The notes under the pieces are model-generated. The model worked only from the letters and a program-made list of their open reading frames with translations, did not search any database and had not been told where the DNA came from. From Peribacillus simplex (GTDB lineage: Bacteria > Bacillota > Bacilli > Bacillales > DSM-1321), in the NCBI RefSeq assembly GCF_900156045.1, contig NZ_FTMX01000009.1:92263-156262 (forward strand): a DNA stretch of 64,000 nt, in the 5' to 3' direction. The position numbers and the translations under genes were made by a program. The stretch's first letter is position 1; every line of letters begins with the position of its first letter. Below, piece by piece: positions 34,125 through 44,481 of this stretch.

Positions 34125-35444
34125 TTATCCCCGGTCATAACATTTATTAAAATCTATTTTGTAAATTTTCCTCGGTCTTCCTCTTAGTTTTTCTTGTTTT
34201 CGGTAAATAATCTCGGCAACTCCTTTTTCTTTCAGTTTATTTAGGATTCTATTGGCTCCTCTCGGGGTAATTCCTAAATAAAAAGATACGTCCTCCGAAG
34301 ATAATTCGTTACTATTGGTTTTAGAAATAACAGATGTAATTTTTTGGATTTGCAAGATAGAAATCCCCAATTTTATGCTTAGTTTCTCCATTTCAGGATC
34401 AATAGAATTGGAATATTCTATACATGACTCTTCACCTAACGGACCGATAATTTGGTCATTTTCGGTAATTACAATAGAACCATAAGGATGGATTTGAGCT
34501 TCCTTGTTTGCGCTCTGTGCTTTGATTCTTGCCTCATACATAGTATTTCCTATGCCCCACCCTATATTGACTTTATAAGGAAGGTTCTCTTTTAAATAAT
34601 TTAAAACAGAGCAGGAAGTGAAACTGTTCGTAAGTTGCTTTAAATCTTTATATGAAGTGATAATTTCTAAACACAAGCTACCTTTTTGAATGGTGAAAGG
34701 TGTTTTATTATCCGTACTATATTCCAATAATGATTTGTAAAGCAACATTTGCTTTAATTCTAAATCATTAATTGTTCCTAAAGAGAAATCCACGTTTTCT
34801 AACGTAATATTCCCTATGACAATCCGATTTTCTAAAAGTTGTCGAAGTTCAATTTCGTTAATGGCTTGTTCAAACGTTTCAAGTATTGTTTCCATAGAAG
34901 GGTAACAACGAATAGTTTTAATTCCCTTTTCATTTAACTGTTCCAATGTATTGCTAAGTCCAGTGATAGTTAAATCGATTTTACCTTGCCTAGATAGAGT
35001 TATATGTTGATCCAATACATCCTCGTATATGTTATCATGCAATTTCCAATCTATCGTATACGGAAATTCCTCATCTGAAAGCATGTCCTTAAGTCCTAAA
35101 TAGTTATTCTCCTCACTGATAAAATCGATACACACCCGGGAATAATCTAAATCCTTATGAGTTCTGTTTATTTTAAATAGAGTCCTATAAAAATCCCTCT
35201 CGTTTATCCAATAAGTATAGGTTGGTGTTTTAAACGTTTTAATTTCCTGTTGTAAATATTGATACGAAAGATTGTTCATAATCATTCCGTCAAAAAACAA
35301 GTAATTTTCTACATATAGATTATTTATCTCATCAAGGCTTCTATATGGTAAAAAGGTTAGCTCACATCGGTCTTTTACAAGAGGTTCGATGGGTTTAATC
35401 TCTTCCAAAGAATTGTGAGCTAATATTACACCTAGTCTGATCAA
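34125..35444 (-). CDS. Transcriptional regulator with C-terminal winged helix and a GGDEF-like/PrpR-like body
   Basis: About 439 residues from TTG 35444 (AGGAGG 10 bases upstream); longer frames lack a site. Residues about 1-190 look like a ligand-sensing domain of the PrpR_N type (LIRLGVILAHNSLEEIKPI). The middle (about 200-335, KVNIGWGIGNTMYEARIKAQ) resembles a degenerate nucleotidyl-cyclase fold. The C-terminus (SSEDVSFYLGITPRGANRIL, EKLRGRPRKIYKI) is a winged helix. No sigma-54 AAA domain. Divergent from an MFS carrier and M20 hydrolase, which it probably controls. The family name is unknown to me. Confidence 0.65.
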   Translation of the reverse strand: MIRLGVILAHNSLEEIKPIEPLVKDRCELTFLPYRSLDEINNLYVENYLFFDGMIMNNLSYQYLQQEIKTFKTPTYTYWINERDFYRTLFKINRTHKDLDYSRVCIDFISEENNYLGLKDMLSDEEFPYTIDWKLHDNIYEDVLDQHITLSRQGKIDLTITGLSNTLEQLNEKGIKTIRCYPSMETILETFEQAINEIELRQLLENRIVIGNITLENVDFSLGTINDLELKQMLLYKSLLEYSTDNKTPFTIQKGSLCLEIITSYKDLKQLTNSFTSCSVLNYLKENLPYKVNIGWGIGNTMYEARIKAQSANKEAQIHPYGSIVITENDQIIGPLGEESCIEYSNSIDPEMEKLSIKLGISILQIQKITSVISKTNSNELSSEDVSFYLGITPRGANRILNKLKEKGVAEIIYRKQEKLRGRPRKIYKIDFNKCYDRG

Positions 35445-35741
35445 TGTGAGATGGCCTCCTTTTGTTAACATAACTTTAATTATAATATATATTGGAATTT
35501 TCGACAAAAGGTGCCTATTACAGATAATTATTAGAAAATTATTGCTTTTCCGAAAACTGCATAATATAATCCTTTTAGGAACGTTCCTAAAAATGTCCTT
35601 AAATAAAATTAATATCAAATTTATACAAAAAGGACCGCCTATTTCATATTGACTAGTCTAAATTTAGAGTAATATTGATAAAACTGGGGGAGTCTGCAAA
35701 GGGGAAACCGGCGTTTCAATAGGATGAATGCATGCATCCGG

Positions 35742-35755
35742 TGGAAGCGCTTACT
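35742..35755. promoter_or_regulatory. Candidate CcpA cre box
   Basis: TGGAAGCGCTTACT, a good cre match, 115 bases before the MFS start in the 35.45-35.87 kb divergent intergenic region. The rest of that gap is AT-rich with no clear gene; CATGCATG-type palindrome nearby at 35727-35738. Confidence 0.5.
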
Positions 35756-35868
35756 TGTAAGTAGAGAAACTGGATCTTCACACTAGTAAACATTCAAAAG
35801 TTTTTTATTTTTTATGGTTTTAGCTTTTTACGTCAAGAAGAAATACTTAAGTGAAGAGGGGGCATCCC

Positions 35869-37101
35869 ATGGAGGGGAACGTTGGTAGAGAGAAACAAAA
35901 GTACATCATTTTAGGACTTTTATTTATGACATGGATCATCAATTATTTAGATAAATTGTCCATAAATATAGCTGTGATACCAATTGCAAAGGAATTCCAT
36001 TTGAACGAATCACAGACGGGTCTTATTATTAGTGTCTTTTTCATGAGCTATGCTGTCATGCAATTAATCGGCGGATGGTTATCCGATAAGTACGGTTCAA
36101 GAAAAGTCATTTTAATCTCTCTGCTACTTTGGTCTGTCTTTACAATTTTAACAGGGTATGCGTGGTCGTTCATTTCATTAATTGTAATTCGGCTATTGTT
36201 TGGATTAGGGGAAGGTAGCTTTCCTGCGGCAAGTTCATTGGCGCTTGCCGAATCGTTTCCTAAAGCGGAAAGAGGGCGAGCCAAATCGGTACTTACATCG
36301 GCAACGACAATTGGCGGTCTTCTTTCAACAGTGATTGCGGCTTCCTTGATTACGACCATTGGCTGGAGAAACTTATTTCATGCTTTTGGTGTATTGGGTA
36401 TCCTGATGTCAGTTCTATTGTTTTTCTTCCTTAAACCATCAGTAACCGAAAACGTAAAGGATGTAGAACAAAAAGCAACAAAGGTCCCTTTTAAAAAGCT
36501 CTTAAAAATGCCGATGCTTTGGCAATTAATGATTATGTATTTTGGTGTAAGCATCGTAAACTGGGGACTTGCTTCATGGATGCCATCTTACCTCGTAAAG
36601 GTGAAACACTTAGATCTTGTTTCTATGGGAGCTATTTCGATGATACCTGCAGCTGTTGGATTTATTTCGGTCCTTACAACAGGGTGGATTATCGATAAAT
36701 TCATGGTAGGACGGGAAAAGTACTTAATTATTATCGGGGCGATAATTTCGGGCGTATGTGTATATTTAATGGCTCATGCACCATCGATTCCGCTTGTCAT
36801 CACGTATCAGTCGATTAATAACATTGGGGCATTACTAGCAACCACTACGATATTAACGTTACCGCTTAAATATTTTTCCCCTGGTACGATTGGGACAGCA
36901 GTAGGATTTATGTATTTTGGGGGACAATTAGCTGGAGCTATCTCTCCATCAATCATGGGATTTGTTATTAGCTTATTTAACGGCTCTTATAATGCCGCTT
37001 TCATTTTCTTAATGTTGGCAATGATTATTCCGATTATTACTGCGTTAACACTTCGCACGAAAGATAGTTCCCCCGAAGTGCTGCAGGCGCAAGTGCAATG
37101 A
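35869..37101 (+). CDS. MFS transporter, ACS family
   Basis: 410-residue 12-helix carrier of the anion:cation symporter group. Helix 1 carries WIINYLDKLSINIAVIPIAK, loop 2-3 GGWLSDKYGSRKVIL, and helix 4 FGLGEGSFPAASSLALAESF. The start at ATG 35869 follows GAGGGGG; a GTG 18 bases earlier has no site. It precedes an M20 amidohydrolase by 90 bases, so it is probably the importer of that enzyme's amide substrate, such as an N-acyl amino acid or aminobenzoyl-glutamate. Confidence 0.9.
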   Translation: MEGNVGREKQKYIILGLLFMTWIINYLDKLSINIAVIPIAKEFHLNESQTGLIISVFFMSYAVMQLIGGWLSDKYGSRKVILISLLLWSVFTILTGYAWSFISLIVIRLLFGLGEGSFPAASSLALAESFPKAERGRAKSVLTSATTIGGLLSTVIAASLITTIGWRNLFHAFGVLGILMSVLLFFFLKPSVTENVKDVEQKATKVPFKKLLKMPMLWQLMIMYFGVSIVNWGLASWMPSYLVKVKHLDLVSMGAISMIPAAVGFISVLTTGWIIDKFMVGREKYLIIIGAIISGVCVYLMAHAPSIPLVITYQSINNIGALLATTTILTLPLKYFSPGTIGTAVGFMYFGGQLAGAISPSIMGFVISLFNGSYNAAFIFLMLAMIIPIITALTLRTKDSSPEVLQAQVQ

Positions 37102-37192
37102 GTAAACGTAGCGATTATGATGGGGCTTGTATTTAACTGAATATTAGGGGAATTAGGATTTTCTAATAAACATTTTAAAAGAGGTGTGTAAT

Positions 37193-38644
37193 ATGGCTTA
37201 TGCAGTAAAAACGAATCAAAGATTATCAGAGATCATTGAAGAAAAAAGAGAACTGTTTATAAATGTGAGCGATAAAATATGGGAATATGCCGAAACTAGA
37301 TTTGAAGAATATCAATCTGCTGAATTACTTTGTCAAACATTGGAGAATGAAGGTTTTCAAGTTGAACGAGGGGTTGGTGGTATCAAAACTGCTTTTATAG
37401 GTAGTTATGGAAGCGGAAAACCAGTCGTTGCGATATTAGGTGAATATGATGCCCTTGCATCGTTAAGTCAAAAAAGCGGTGTGGCTAACGAAGATCCAAT
37501 TACAGAAGGTGGAAACGGGCACGGATGTGGTCATAATCTGCTAGGATCAGGTTCTCTTGCATCGGCTGTCGCACTAAGACATTTTATGGAGGAGAAAGGT
37601 ATCTCTGGGACTGTTAGATACTATGGATGCCCAGGAGAAGAAGGCGGATCAGGAAAAACATTTATGGCAAGAGAAGGATTATTTAACGATGTAGATTTTG
37701 CCTTATGTTGGCATCCAAGCCCAAACAATGCCATGATGGCTACAAGCTCACTTGCAAACTATCAAATCTATTATAAATTTAAAGGAAAAAGCGCCCATGC
37801 CGCTGCAGCTCCTCATCTAGGAAGAAGTGCACTAGATGCGGTGGAATTAATGAATGTTGGTGTCAACTATTTACGAGAACATATAATTCAAGAAGCAAGA
37901 GTTCACTATGCGATTACCAACACAGGCGGTATTTCCCCTAACGTTGTTCAACCTGATGCGTCAGTTCTTTACTTAATACGAGCTCCCAAAACTAATCAGG
38001 TTCAAGAAATTTATGAGAGAGTATGCAATATTGCCAAAGGAGCGGCACTTATGACCGGAACCGAAGTAGAAATTATTTTTGACAAAGCATGCTCTAACCT
38101 CATTCCAAACAATACGTTAGAGACGGTTATGTACAAAAACTTCAAAGAATTAGGAAGCCCTGTATTTAATGAAAAAGAAATGAAGCTGGCTGAACAAATC
38201 CGCGAAACGCTTACTGAACAGGAAAAAAATAGTGAAGCTGTTATTATGATGGACGAAGAAGGAAAGGCTCTATTAGCTCAATTAAAAGACAAAGCACTTT
38301 CGGATGTTATTTTTCCATACAATCCAAGCATGTCTACGAAAGTGATGTCAGGATCGACAGACGTTGGTGATGTAAGCTGGATTGTCCCTACTGCGCAATG
38401 TTCAACAGCTTGCCACGCAAGAGGAACACAAGCTCATACTTGGCAATGGGTCACTACTGGTGCAACATCTATTGGTCATAAAGGGATGTTACACGCGGGA
38501 AAAGTCATGGCAGCTACTGCGGTGGAAGTGATGCTAAATCCTGAAATCATCGAAAAAGCGAAACAAGAACTAAAAGAAAAACTCGGTGAAGAATCCTATA
38601 TTTGTCCGATACCAAAAGATGTAGTGCCATCCCCACAAAGATAA
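37193..38644 (+). CDS. M20 family amidohydrolase (AbgB-like)
   Basis: 483-residue metallopeptidase/amidohydrolase of the M20D group, hydrolysing N-acyl or aminobenzoyl amides. Metal ligands and motifs: GEYDALASLSQ (Asp), GHGCGHNLLGSGSLA (His), YGCPGEEGGSGK (catalytic Glu-Glu), LCWHPSP (His) and the dimerisation domain FKGKSAHAAAAPHLGRSALD. Near the C-terminus are STDVGDVSWIVPTAQ and MLHAGKVMAATAVEVML, as in AbgB. AGAGGTGTG is 7 bases before ATG 37193. A terminator follows. Confidence 0.9.
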   Translation: MAYAVKTNQRLSEIIEEKRELFINVSDKIWEYAETRFEEYQSAELLCQTLENEGFQVERGVGGIKTAFIGSYGSGKPVVAILGEYDALASLSQKSGVANEDPITEGGNGHGCGHNLLGSGSLASAVALRHFMEEKGISGTVRYYGCPGEEGGSGKTFMAREGLFNDVDFALCWHPSPNNAMMATSSLANYQIYYKFKGKSAHAAAAPHLGRSALDAVELMNVGVNYLREHIIQEARVHYAITNTGGISPNVVQPDASVLYLIRAPKTNQVQEIYERVCNIAKGAALMTGTEVEIIFDKACSNLIPNNTLETVMYKNFKELGSPVFNEKEMKLAEQIRETLTEQEKNSEAVIMMDEEGKALLAQLKDKALSDVIFPYNPSMSTKVMSGSTDVGDVSWIVPTAQCSTACHARGTQAHTWQWVTTGATSIGHKGMLHAGKVMAATAVEVMLNPEIIEKAKQELKEKLGEESYICPIPKDVVPSPQR

Positions 38645-38667
38645 CGAATGCTTTTGAATTGATAAGT

Positions 38668-38709
38668 ACCCGGAATTTTGTCAAATTAGGCTGATTCCGG
38701 GTGCTTTTT
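38668..38709 (+). terminator. Terminator after the M20 gene
   Basis: ACCCGGAAT and ATTCCGGGT with a T5 run at 38705. Confidence 0.75.
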
Positions 38710-38830
38710 AACATCCTTATCTATCACAATTAGATTAGATTAGATTTAGATGTTTCCGCAGGGAAGAGGAAAACTCTTACCGCAAATTTAACCTCAAGAG
38801 AATTTAAATTTATCTATAACACAAAAAAGG

Positions 38831-39124
38831 ATGGATAGTGAAGAAAAAATAAGTTGTTACTTGGACTACTACTGCTTAAAGATTCAATCGGAACTGAAAC
38901 AATTAGGGATAAGAGTGAAAATTGATGAAAATAATGAAAAGCTAGGTTACAAAATAAGAGAAGCACAGATGCAAAAAATCCCTTATATGCTGGTATTAGG
39001 TGATAATGAACTTAAAGAAGAAACAGTAAATGTTAGAAAATACGGGAACCAACAATTAGAAAGTGTTCCATTTGAAGATTTTAAAAAGAAAATTGTACAA
39101 CAGATAAAAGAACGTAGTATTTAA
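38831..39124 (+). CDS. Free-standing anticodon-binding domain of threonyl-tRNA synthetase type
   Basis: 97 residues matching only the C-terminal HGTP_anticodon domain of ThrRS: LKQLGIRVKIDENNEKLGYK, IREAQMQKIPYMLVLGDNEL, EETVNVRKYGNQ and PFEDFKKKIVQQI. The catalytic core and N-terminal editing domains are absent, and the upstream bases show no trace of them. The first ~12 residues (MDSEEKISCYLDYYC) are not ThrRS-like. AAAGG is close to the ATG. It may be a gene fragment that is still translated, or a small protein with its own role (tRNA or RNA binding, regulation of thrS-like leaders). Confidence 0.7.
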   Translation: MDSEEKISCYLDYYCLKIQSELKQLGIRVKIDENNEKLGYKIREAQMQKIPYMLVLGDNELKEETVNVRKYGNQQLESVPFEDFKKKIVQQIKERSI

Positions 39125-39188
39125 AAAGAAGGTACTTAGTAAAATTACAGATATAACTAAATTTAGATATTCCATTAAAGGATTAAAG

Positions 39189-39280
39189 GGCGCATTTCTG
39201 GAGCAAGAAATGCGCTCTTCTTAATGAATTGGGCCATTATATTGAATAAGAGGTTGCATAAAACTCCATTTTTTATGCAA
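39189..39280. terminator. Two hairpins between the ThrRS-like gene and the kinase
   Basis: GGCGCATTTCT/AGAAATGCGCT (39189-39216) is a good terminator for the plus-strand gene. TTGCATAAAA/TTTTATGCAA (39254-39280) follows. No gene is seen in 39125-39406. Confidence 0.65.
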
Positions 39281-39406
39281 TCACCAGACTTTTTCAGAAG
39301 CCGAAAACGGTGATGTATCAATGATGTATAAAACCCTACCTAAACGATAAAAAACGAACAAGAGCAAAAACCTTGATACGACTGGGTTTGACGTCCTTGT
39401 CTAACT

Positions 39407-40990
39407 TCATAAGATTGCTTTATGTTGATTTTGAGGATTATAGATAGGGAGAATGACATCAACTGTCGTTCCTTTATTCACTTCACTTTCAATCACGATC
39501 TTTCCTTGATGTGTTTCAATAATTTTATAACAGACCATTAATCCTAAGCCAATTCCTTTTTCTTTAATACTGTAAAAAGGTTCTCCGAGATATGGGATGC
39601 GTTCTTTTGAAATCCCACTCCCTTGATCGATAAAACGAATACTTACTTGATGATCATCGGGTTTATCGATTTGAACCAAAATGTCTCCTCCCGATGGCAT
39701 CGATTCAATCGCATTTTTCAATATATTGATAACTACTTGTTTTATTTGATTCCCTTCAAAGGGGATTAATGGAATATCAGATTCAAACTTTGTTATAATT
39801 TGAACATTATTCATCATTGCTTGGGGTTGAAGTAGCATAATAACTTGTTCTACCAACCTATGTAGGTCATTAGATTGAACCTTTACTGCCTGCGGCTTGG
39901 CTATTGCCATAAATTCATTAGTAATACTTTCTATTCGATTCATTTCTGACAATATCAAATCTATATAATGCAGCTTGTTCTCATTTTCTGTTGACTTTAG
40001 TAATTGCATAAATCCTTTCATTGCGGTTAAAGGATTGTTAACTTCATGGGCGATTGCAGTAGCTAATTGCCCTACAACTGCAAGCTTCTCTGATTTCCGT
40101 AATAATTCTTTCGTTTTTAACCGTTCGGTAATATCTCGAGAGATAAGCAGTAAAACTTCCTTTCCATCCAAGTTAAAAACACGTACACTAAACTCATTAT
40201 TTATTTTTTTACCTGTTTTATTAAATGTAAATTCGTCTTGTAAAGTGAAAGAACGTTTTCCTTCTTTAATTTTTTCCACAGTTCTTATGAACATTGTAGA
40301 ACTTTGAGAATATTCGGCAAATGGCATCGAGAGAAGTTCCTCCCTATTGTACCCAAATCTTTCACACCCAACTGGGTTTACTTCAAGTAATCGAGTTGGA
40401 AATTGATCTTTATTCAATTCCACTAAGTATACTGCATCAGGTGATTGTTCAAATAGAACACGGTATTTCTTCTCACTTTCCTGTAATTGTTGATGTAATT
40501 GATGAAGTTCTCTTTCTGCTTGTTTCCTTTCGGAAATGTCTCTATAGATTGCTGATAAAGAAATCACATTTCCCTTTGAATCTAGAATAGGTGAAAGCGT
40601 TACACTAACATCGATAAGACTTCCATCTTTTCGTTGTCTAACTGTTTCCCACTTAGTGATAATTGATTCTCCAGTTATAATCTTTGATATTGTTTCGAAA
40701 GCTCGATCAGTTAAAAAATCAGGTACACATGGTAATGTTTGTCCTTTGGTTTCTTGTATAGACCAATTGAACATCTCCTCATAAGCTTTATTAGCTTGTA
40801 AAATATGTCCTTTTAAATCAGATATAATAATAGCATCTAGGTTATGACTGATGAATGATTCCAGTCGTTCTCTGGTCGTCCTTAGTTCCTCTTGCATCTT
40901 TTTTCGCTCCGTTAATACTCGAATAAGTACACCCGTACTAACCAAGAACGAAAAAATACAAAGAGTAATGAAAAAATCATTGTGAATCAT
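39407..40990 (-). CDS. PAS-domain sensor histidine kinase, sporulation Kin type
   Basis: 527 residues: one N-terminal membrane helix (about 8-26), a short coiled coil, PAS 1 (about 43-155, HNLDAIIISDLKGHILQANK), PAS 2 (about 170-290, EQSPDAVYLVELNKDQFPTR, ERFGYNREELLSMPF), HisKA with the phospho-His in AIAHEVNNPLTAMKGFMQLL, and HATPase_c with N box NILKNAIESMP, G1 DQGSGIS and G2 KGIGLGLMVCYKI. No response regulator gene adjoins it, as with KinA-E of the Spo0 phosphorelay. A role in sporulation is inferred. The signal is unknown. Confidence 0.9.
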   Translation of the reverse strand: MIHNDFFITLCIFSFLVSTGVLIRVLTERKKMQEELRTTRERLESFISHNLDAIIISDLKGHILQANKAYEEMFNWSIQETKGQTLPCVPDFLTDRAFETISKIITGESIITKWETVRQRKDGSLIDVSVTLSPILDSKGNVISLSAIYRDISERKQAERELHQLHQQLQESEKKYRVLFEQSPDAVYLVELNKDQFPTRLLEVNPVGCERFGYNREELLSMPFAEYSQSSTMFIRTVEKIKEGKRSFTLQDEFTFNKTGKKINNEFSVRVFNLDGKEVLLLISRDITERLKTKELLRKSEKLAVVGQLATAIAHEVNNPLTAMKGFMQLLKSTENENKLHYIDLILSEMNRIESITNEFMAIAKPQAVKVQSNDLHRLVEQVIMLLQPQAMMNNVQIITKFESDIPLIPFEGNQIKQVVINILKNAIESMPSGGDILVQIDKPDDHQVSIRFIDQGSGISKERIPYLGEPFYSIKEKGIGLGLMVCYKIIETHQGKIVIESEVNKGTTVDVILPIYNPQNQHKAIL

Positions 40991-41589
40991 TTAATAGTTC
41001 CTCCTTCAAACACCCTACTTGTAAATTTTCCACCTATTTAAACCATATAAGAAATGTGTATACTGTATGGTTTTTAGTGAACCTAACACCTTTTATAAAA
41101 AATAAAGATCTCAGATATAAGTAGGATCTGAGATTTAATGCAATAATTAAAAAATACTGAGTTTATAATCGGTACACAAATGCTTAGATGAGCTAATAAA
41201 GTCTAGTTGCTCTATGAGTAGTCAAGGATCCAAATTGGCCACAAGCATTACTGGAGGTAATCTGTTACTTTAGATAAAGTTTCTGTCGTTATAACTAAAA
41301 TCTTTCGATGAAACCTAGTGTAATCAGACACTCCGCCAAATATAATCCATGTAAAAACCAGTACAAGATGCGTTGAGATCTACAGCTCTTGTCTGTCGAA
41401 TATTAAATTGTTCATTTTATTTGGCTGGCTGCGCTTGGAAATGAGTAGTCAACGGAGTCGTTGATACCAGAATACAATCCACATCAACATTTACTTATTT
41501 TATTAAATATCTATTTATAATTAAAACTATTATTATGAGGAGTGGTTTCATTATTCCACATCCAAATATAGTACATAATAAATTGCTTT
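40991..41589. other. 600-base gap without an intact gene
   Basis: Contains a TCTCAGAT/ATCTGAGA stem-loop (41109-41133) and AT-rich sequence. No coding frame, RNA gene or repeat could be supported. Confidence 0.5.
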
Positions 41590-41628
41590 TTGTATACATC
41601 AAGCATAAAAATGTATACATTTTTATGC
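41590..41628. promoter_or_regulatory. Two GTATAC operators, one inside a 26-bp palindrome
   Basis: TTGTATACAT (41590) and ATGTATACAT (41611). The second is the centre of a perfect 26-bp palindrome at 41603-41628 with GCATAAAA outer arms. The same decamers occur at 43360, 43381 and 43402 upstream of the acid-sugar operon next to a GntR/FCD regulator, so they are probably its sites. Confidence 0.6.
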
Positions 41629-41634
41629 CTTTAA

Positions 41635-42255
41635 ATGTTTCGTAATCCCTATACTGTATATTGGTGGAATAGGGTGAGGGATAAATATAATCTCCTATAT
41701 GTCTATTCTGCGCCATTTCCAATGTGGATGACCAATGGGGAGTTAAACAAAGATGAGTTCTCTCATGTGTTGGAAGAAGCAAAGCAAATAGGGGCATCTT
41801 TTGTCAAAATACCGCTTGGGGCATACGAAGCAGAAACGGATATTATAGACAAGTTAAAAACGTGCATAGATGAAGCTGGGTACTTGAATCTCCCTATTCA
41901 GCTAACAGTAGAAAATGACCCAACTACTTATGGTGGTAACATGCGTGTATTGCGTCAATTTCTTGATTATTGTGCACAAAAAGATATTCCGATTAAAATG
42001 ACGTTTGATATCGGTAACTGGTCATGGGTTGGAGAAGATGTATTCGAAACAGCTAAGACATTTATGAATGATGTTGTATATGTACATTGCAAACAAGTAG
42101 AAGATTACTCAAATACGGAGGATGATAACGGTACATGGAGAAAAGTCCTATCTTATTTTCCAAAGAATCTTCCTCGTGGTGGCAAGTTTCTCATTATAGG
42201 AGATGAGGTAGAAAACAGTACGAAACAATATATAAAACTGTTATCGTTAGCTTAA
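41635..42255 (+). pseudogene. Sugar phosphate isomerase/epimerase (AP_endonuc_2 TIM barrel), N-terminally truncated
   Basis: Frame of 206 codons carrying the C-terminal two thirds of a xylose-isomerase-like TIM barrel: SFVKIPLGAYEAE, LPIQLTVENDPTTYGGNM (metal Glu), KMTFDIGNWSWVGED (metal Asp) and VVYVHCKQVEDY (His). Family members run 260-290 residues, and the first strands plus one metal ligand are absent. The frame begins at ATG 41635, directly at the 3' edge of the 26-bp palindrome with no ribosome binding site. Complete relatives (OtnI, DenI, hydroxypyruvate isomerase-like) serve acid-sugar pathways, consistent with the operon at 43.6 kb. Could still be translated, but probably inactive. 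Confidence 0.7.
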
Positions 42256-42378
42256 ATTGTTTTCTGGTTTTGGTGCAAATGCTTCGATGGGATATAAGGA
42301 TGTAAGAGTCTTCCCGATGGAATCTGTTTTATAATGGAAAATCGAATAGTTGGTGAGTAAGATTTATTTCATTTATGA

Positions 42379-43301
<923 letters not shown>

Positions 43302-43359
43302 GATTTGTTCTTACCTTAAAGTATAAGTTTAAACATCGTGATTTGAAAGTGATAATTTT

Positions 43360-43441
43360 TTGTATACATTATTTATAAAAATGTATACAAAATAATAAAA
43401 AATGTGTACAATTAGAAACGAAAGTAGTGAAAGCGCTTTAT
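43360..43441 (+). promoter_or_regulatory. Three GntR-type operators and a cre-like box
   Basis: TTGTATACAT (43360), ATGTATACAA (43381) and ATGTGTACAA (43402) are spaced 21 bases apart, so all lie on one helical face. TGAAAGCGCTTTAT (43428-43441) is a close cre match. Together they suggest repression by the divergent GntR protein plus catabolite control. Confidence 0.65.
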
Positions 43442-43583
43442 AAATTGAGCTGCAGTCTTTGCGGACGGAAAAGTTCTTCTCATATTAAAGTGGAAATTAG
43501 TTCTAAGAATAAATCAATTTTGTTTCTTTAAACTATCAAATTTTGAAAATGTTAAATGTTAATAGAAGAAGGAGGAAATGAAA

Positions 43584-44474
43584 TTGACTAAAAAAATTGG
43601 ATTTATCGGATTAGGTATTATGGGAAAACCAATGTCACTAAATTTACTTGAAGCAGGTTACGAATTGATAGTTCACGATATCAATACTCAAACCGTGGAA
43701 GCGCTTGTAGAAGCAGGGGCAAAAGGAGGAACACCATTTGAAATGGGCAAGACATGTGATGTCATTATTACGATGTTACCTGCTTCTCAGCATGTGAAAC
43801 AAGTCGTACTTGGTGAAAATGGTATTTTGAAAACGGCTACAGAAGGAACGGTAATCATTGATATGAGCTCTATTTCACCGGTTGTATCGGTCGAAATTGC
43901 AAATGAAGCAGCTAAAAAAGGTGTGGAAATGATGGATGCTCCGGTAAGCGGAGGCGAACCAAAAGCAATCGATGGGACGCTGGCCATTATGGTTGGCGGA
44001 AAAGAAAGCGTATTCGAATCTGTTAAAGATGTTCTGCATACTGTAGGTTCCGATGTTACATTAGTAGGCCAAAATGGCAGCGGTGTCACAGCGAAATTAG
44101 CGAATCAAATTATCGTCAACTTAAACATTGCAGCGATGTCCGAAGCACTTGTTCTTGCCGCAAAAGCAGGCATTGATGTGGAAAAAATGTATTATGCGAT
44201 TCGCGGCGGCCTTGCTGGAAGCGCTGTACTCGATGCGAAAGTGCCCCTTATACTTGACCGAAATTTCATAGCCGGCGGACGAATTGATATTAATTTAAAA
44301 GACATCACAAACGTAATGGAAACAGCTCATGAGATTGGCGTTCCACTTCCGTTGTCTAGTCAGCTGCTGGAGATTTTCCATGCACTTAAAGTAGACGGCA
44401 AAGCGGGTGATGATCACGGAGGCATCGTTCAATATTATGAAAAACTAGCAAACGTTGAAGTAAGAAAGGGGTAG
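43584..44474 (+). CDS. ltnD-like: NAD-dependent 3-hydroxyacid/tetronate dehydrogenase (LtnD/GarR type)
   Basis: 296-residue beta-hydroxyacid dehydrogenase. TTG at 43584 has AGGAGG 8 bases upstream, and gives the family length; the ATG two codons earlier is too close. Signatures: GFIGLGIMGKPMSLNLLEAG (Rossmann), MDAPVSGGEPKAIDGTLAIM, and the catalytic Lys in VTAKLANQIIVNLNIAAM. Final residues GGIVQYYEKL are typical. In DUF1537 pathways such an enzyme (LtnD, OtnD, DenD) oxidises the C2 or C3 hydroxyl of a four-carbon acid sugar. First gene of the operon. Confidence 0.9.
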   Translation: MTKKIGFIGLGIMGKPMSLNLLEAGYELIVHDINTQTVEALVEAGAKGGTPFEMGKTCDVIITMLPASQHVKQVVLGENGILKTATEGTVIIDMSSISPVVSVEIANEAAKKGVEMMDAPVSGGEPKAIDGTLAIMVGGKESVFESVKDVLHTVGSDVTLVGQNGSGVTAKLANQIIVNLNIAAMSEALVLAAKAGIDVEKMYYAIRGGLAGSAVLDAKVPLILDRNFIAGGRIDINLKDITNVMETAHEIGVPLPLSSQLLEIFHALKVDGKAGDDHGGIVQYYEKLANVEVRKG

Positions 44475-44481
44475 ATAAAAG

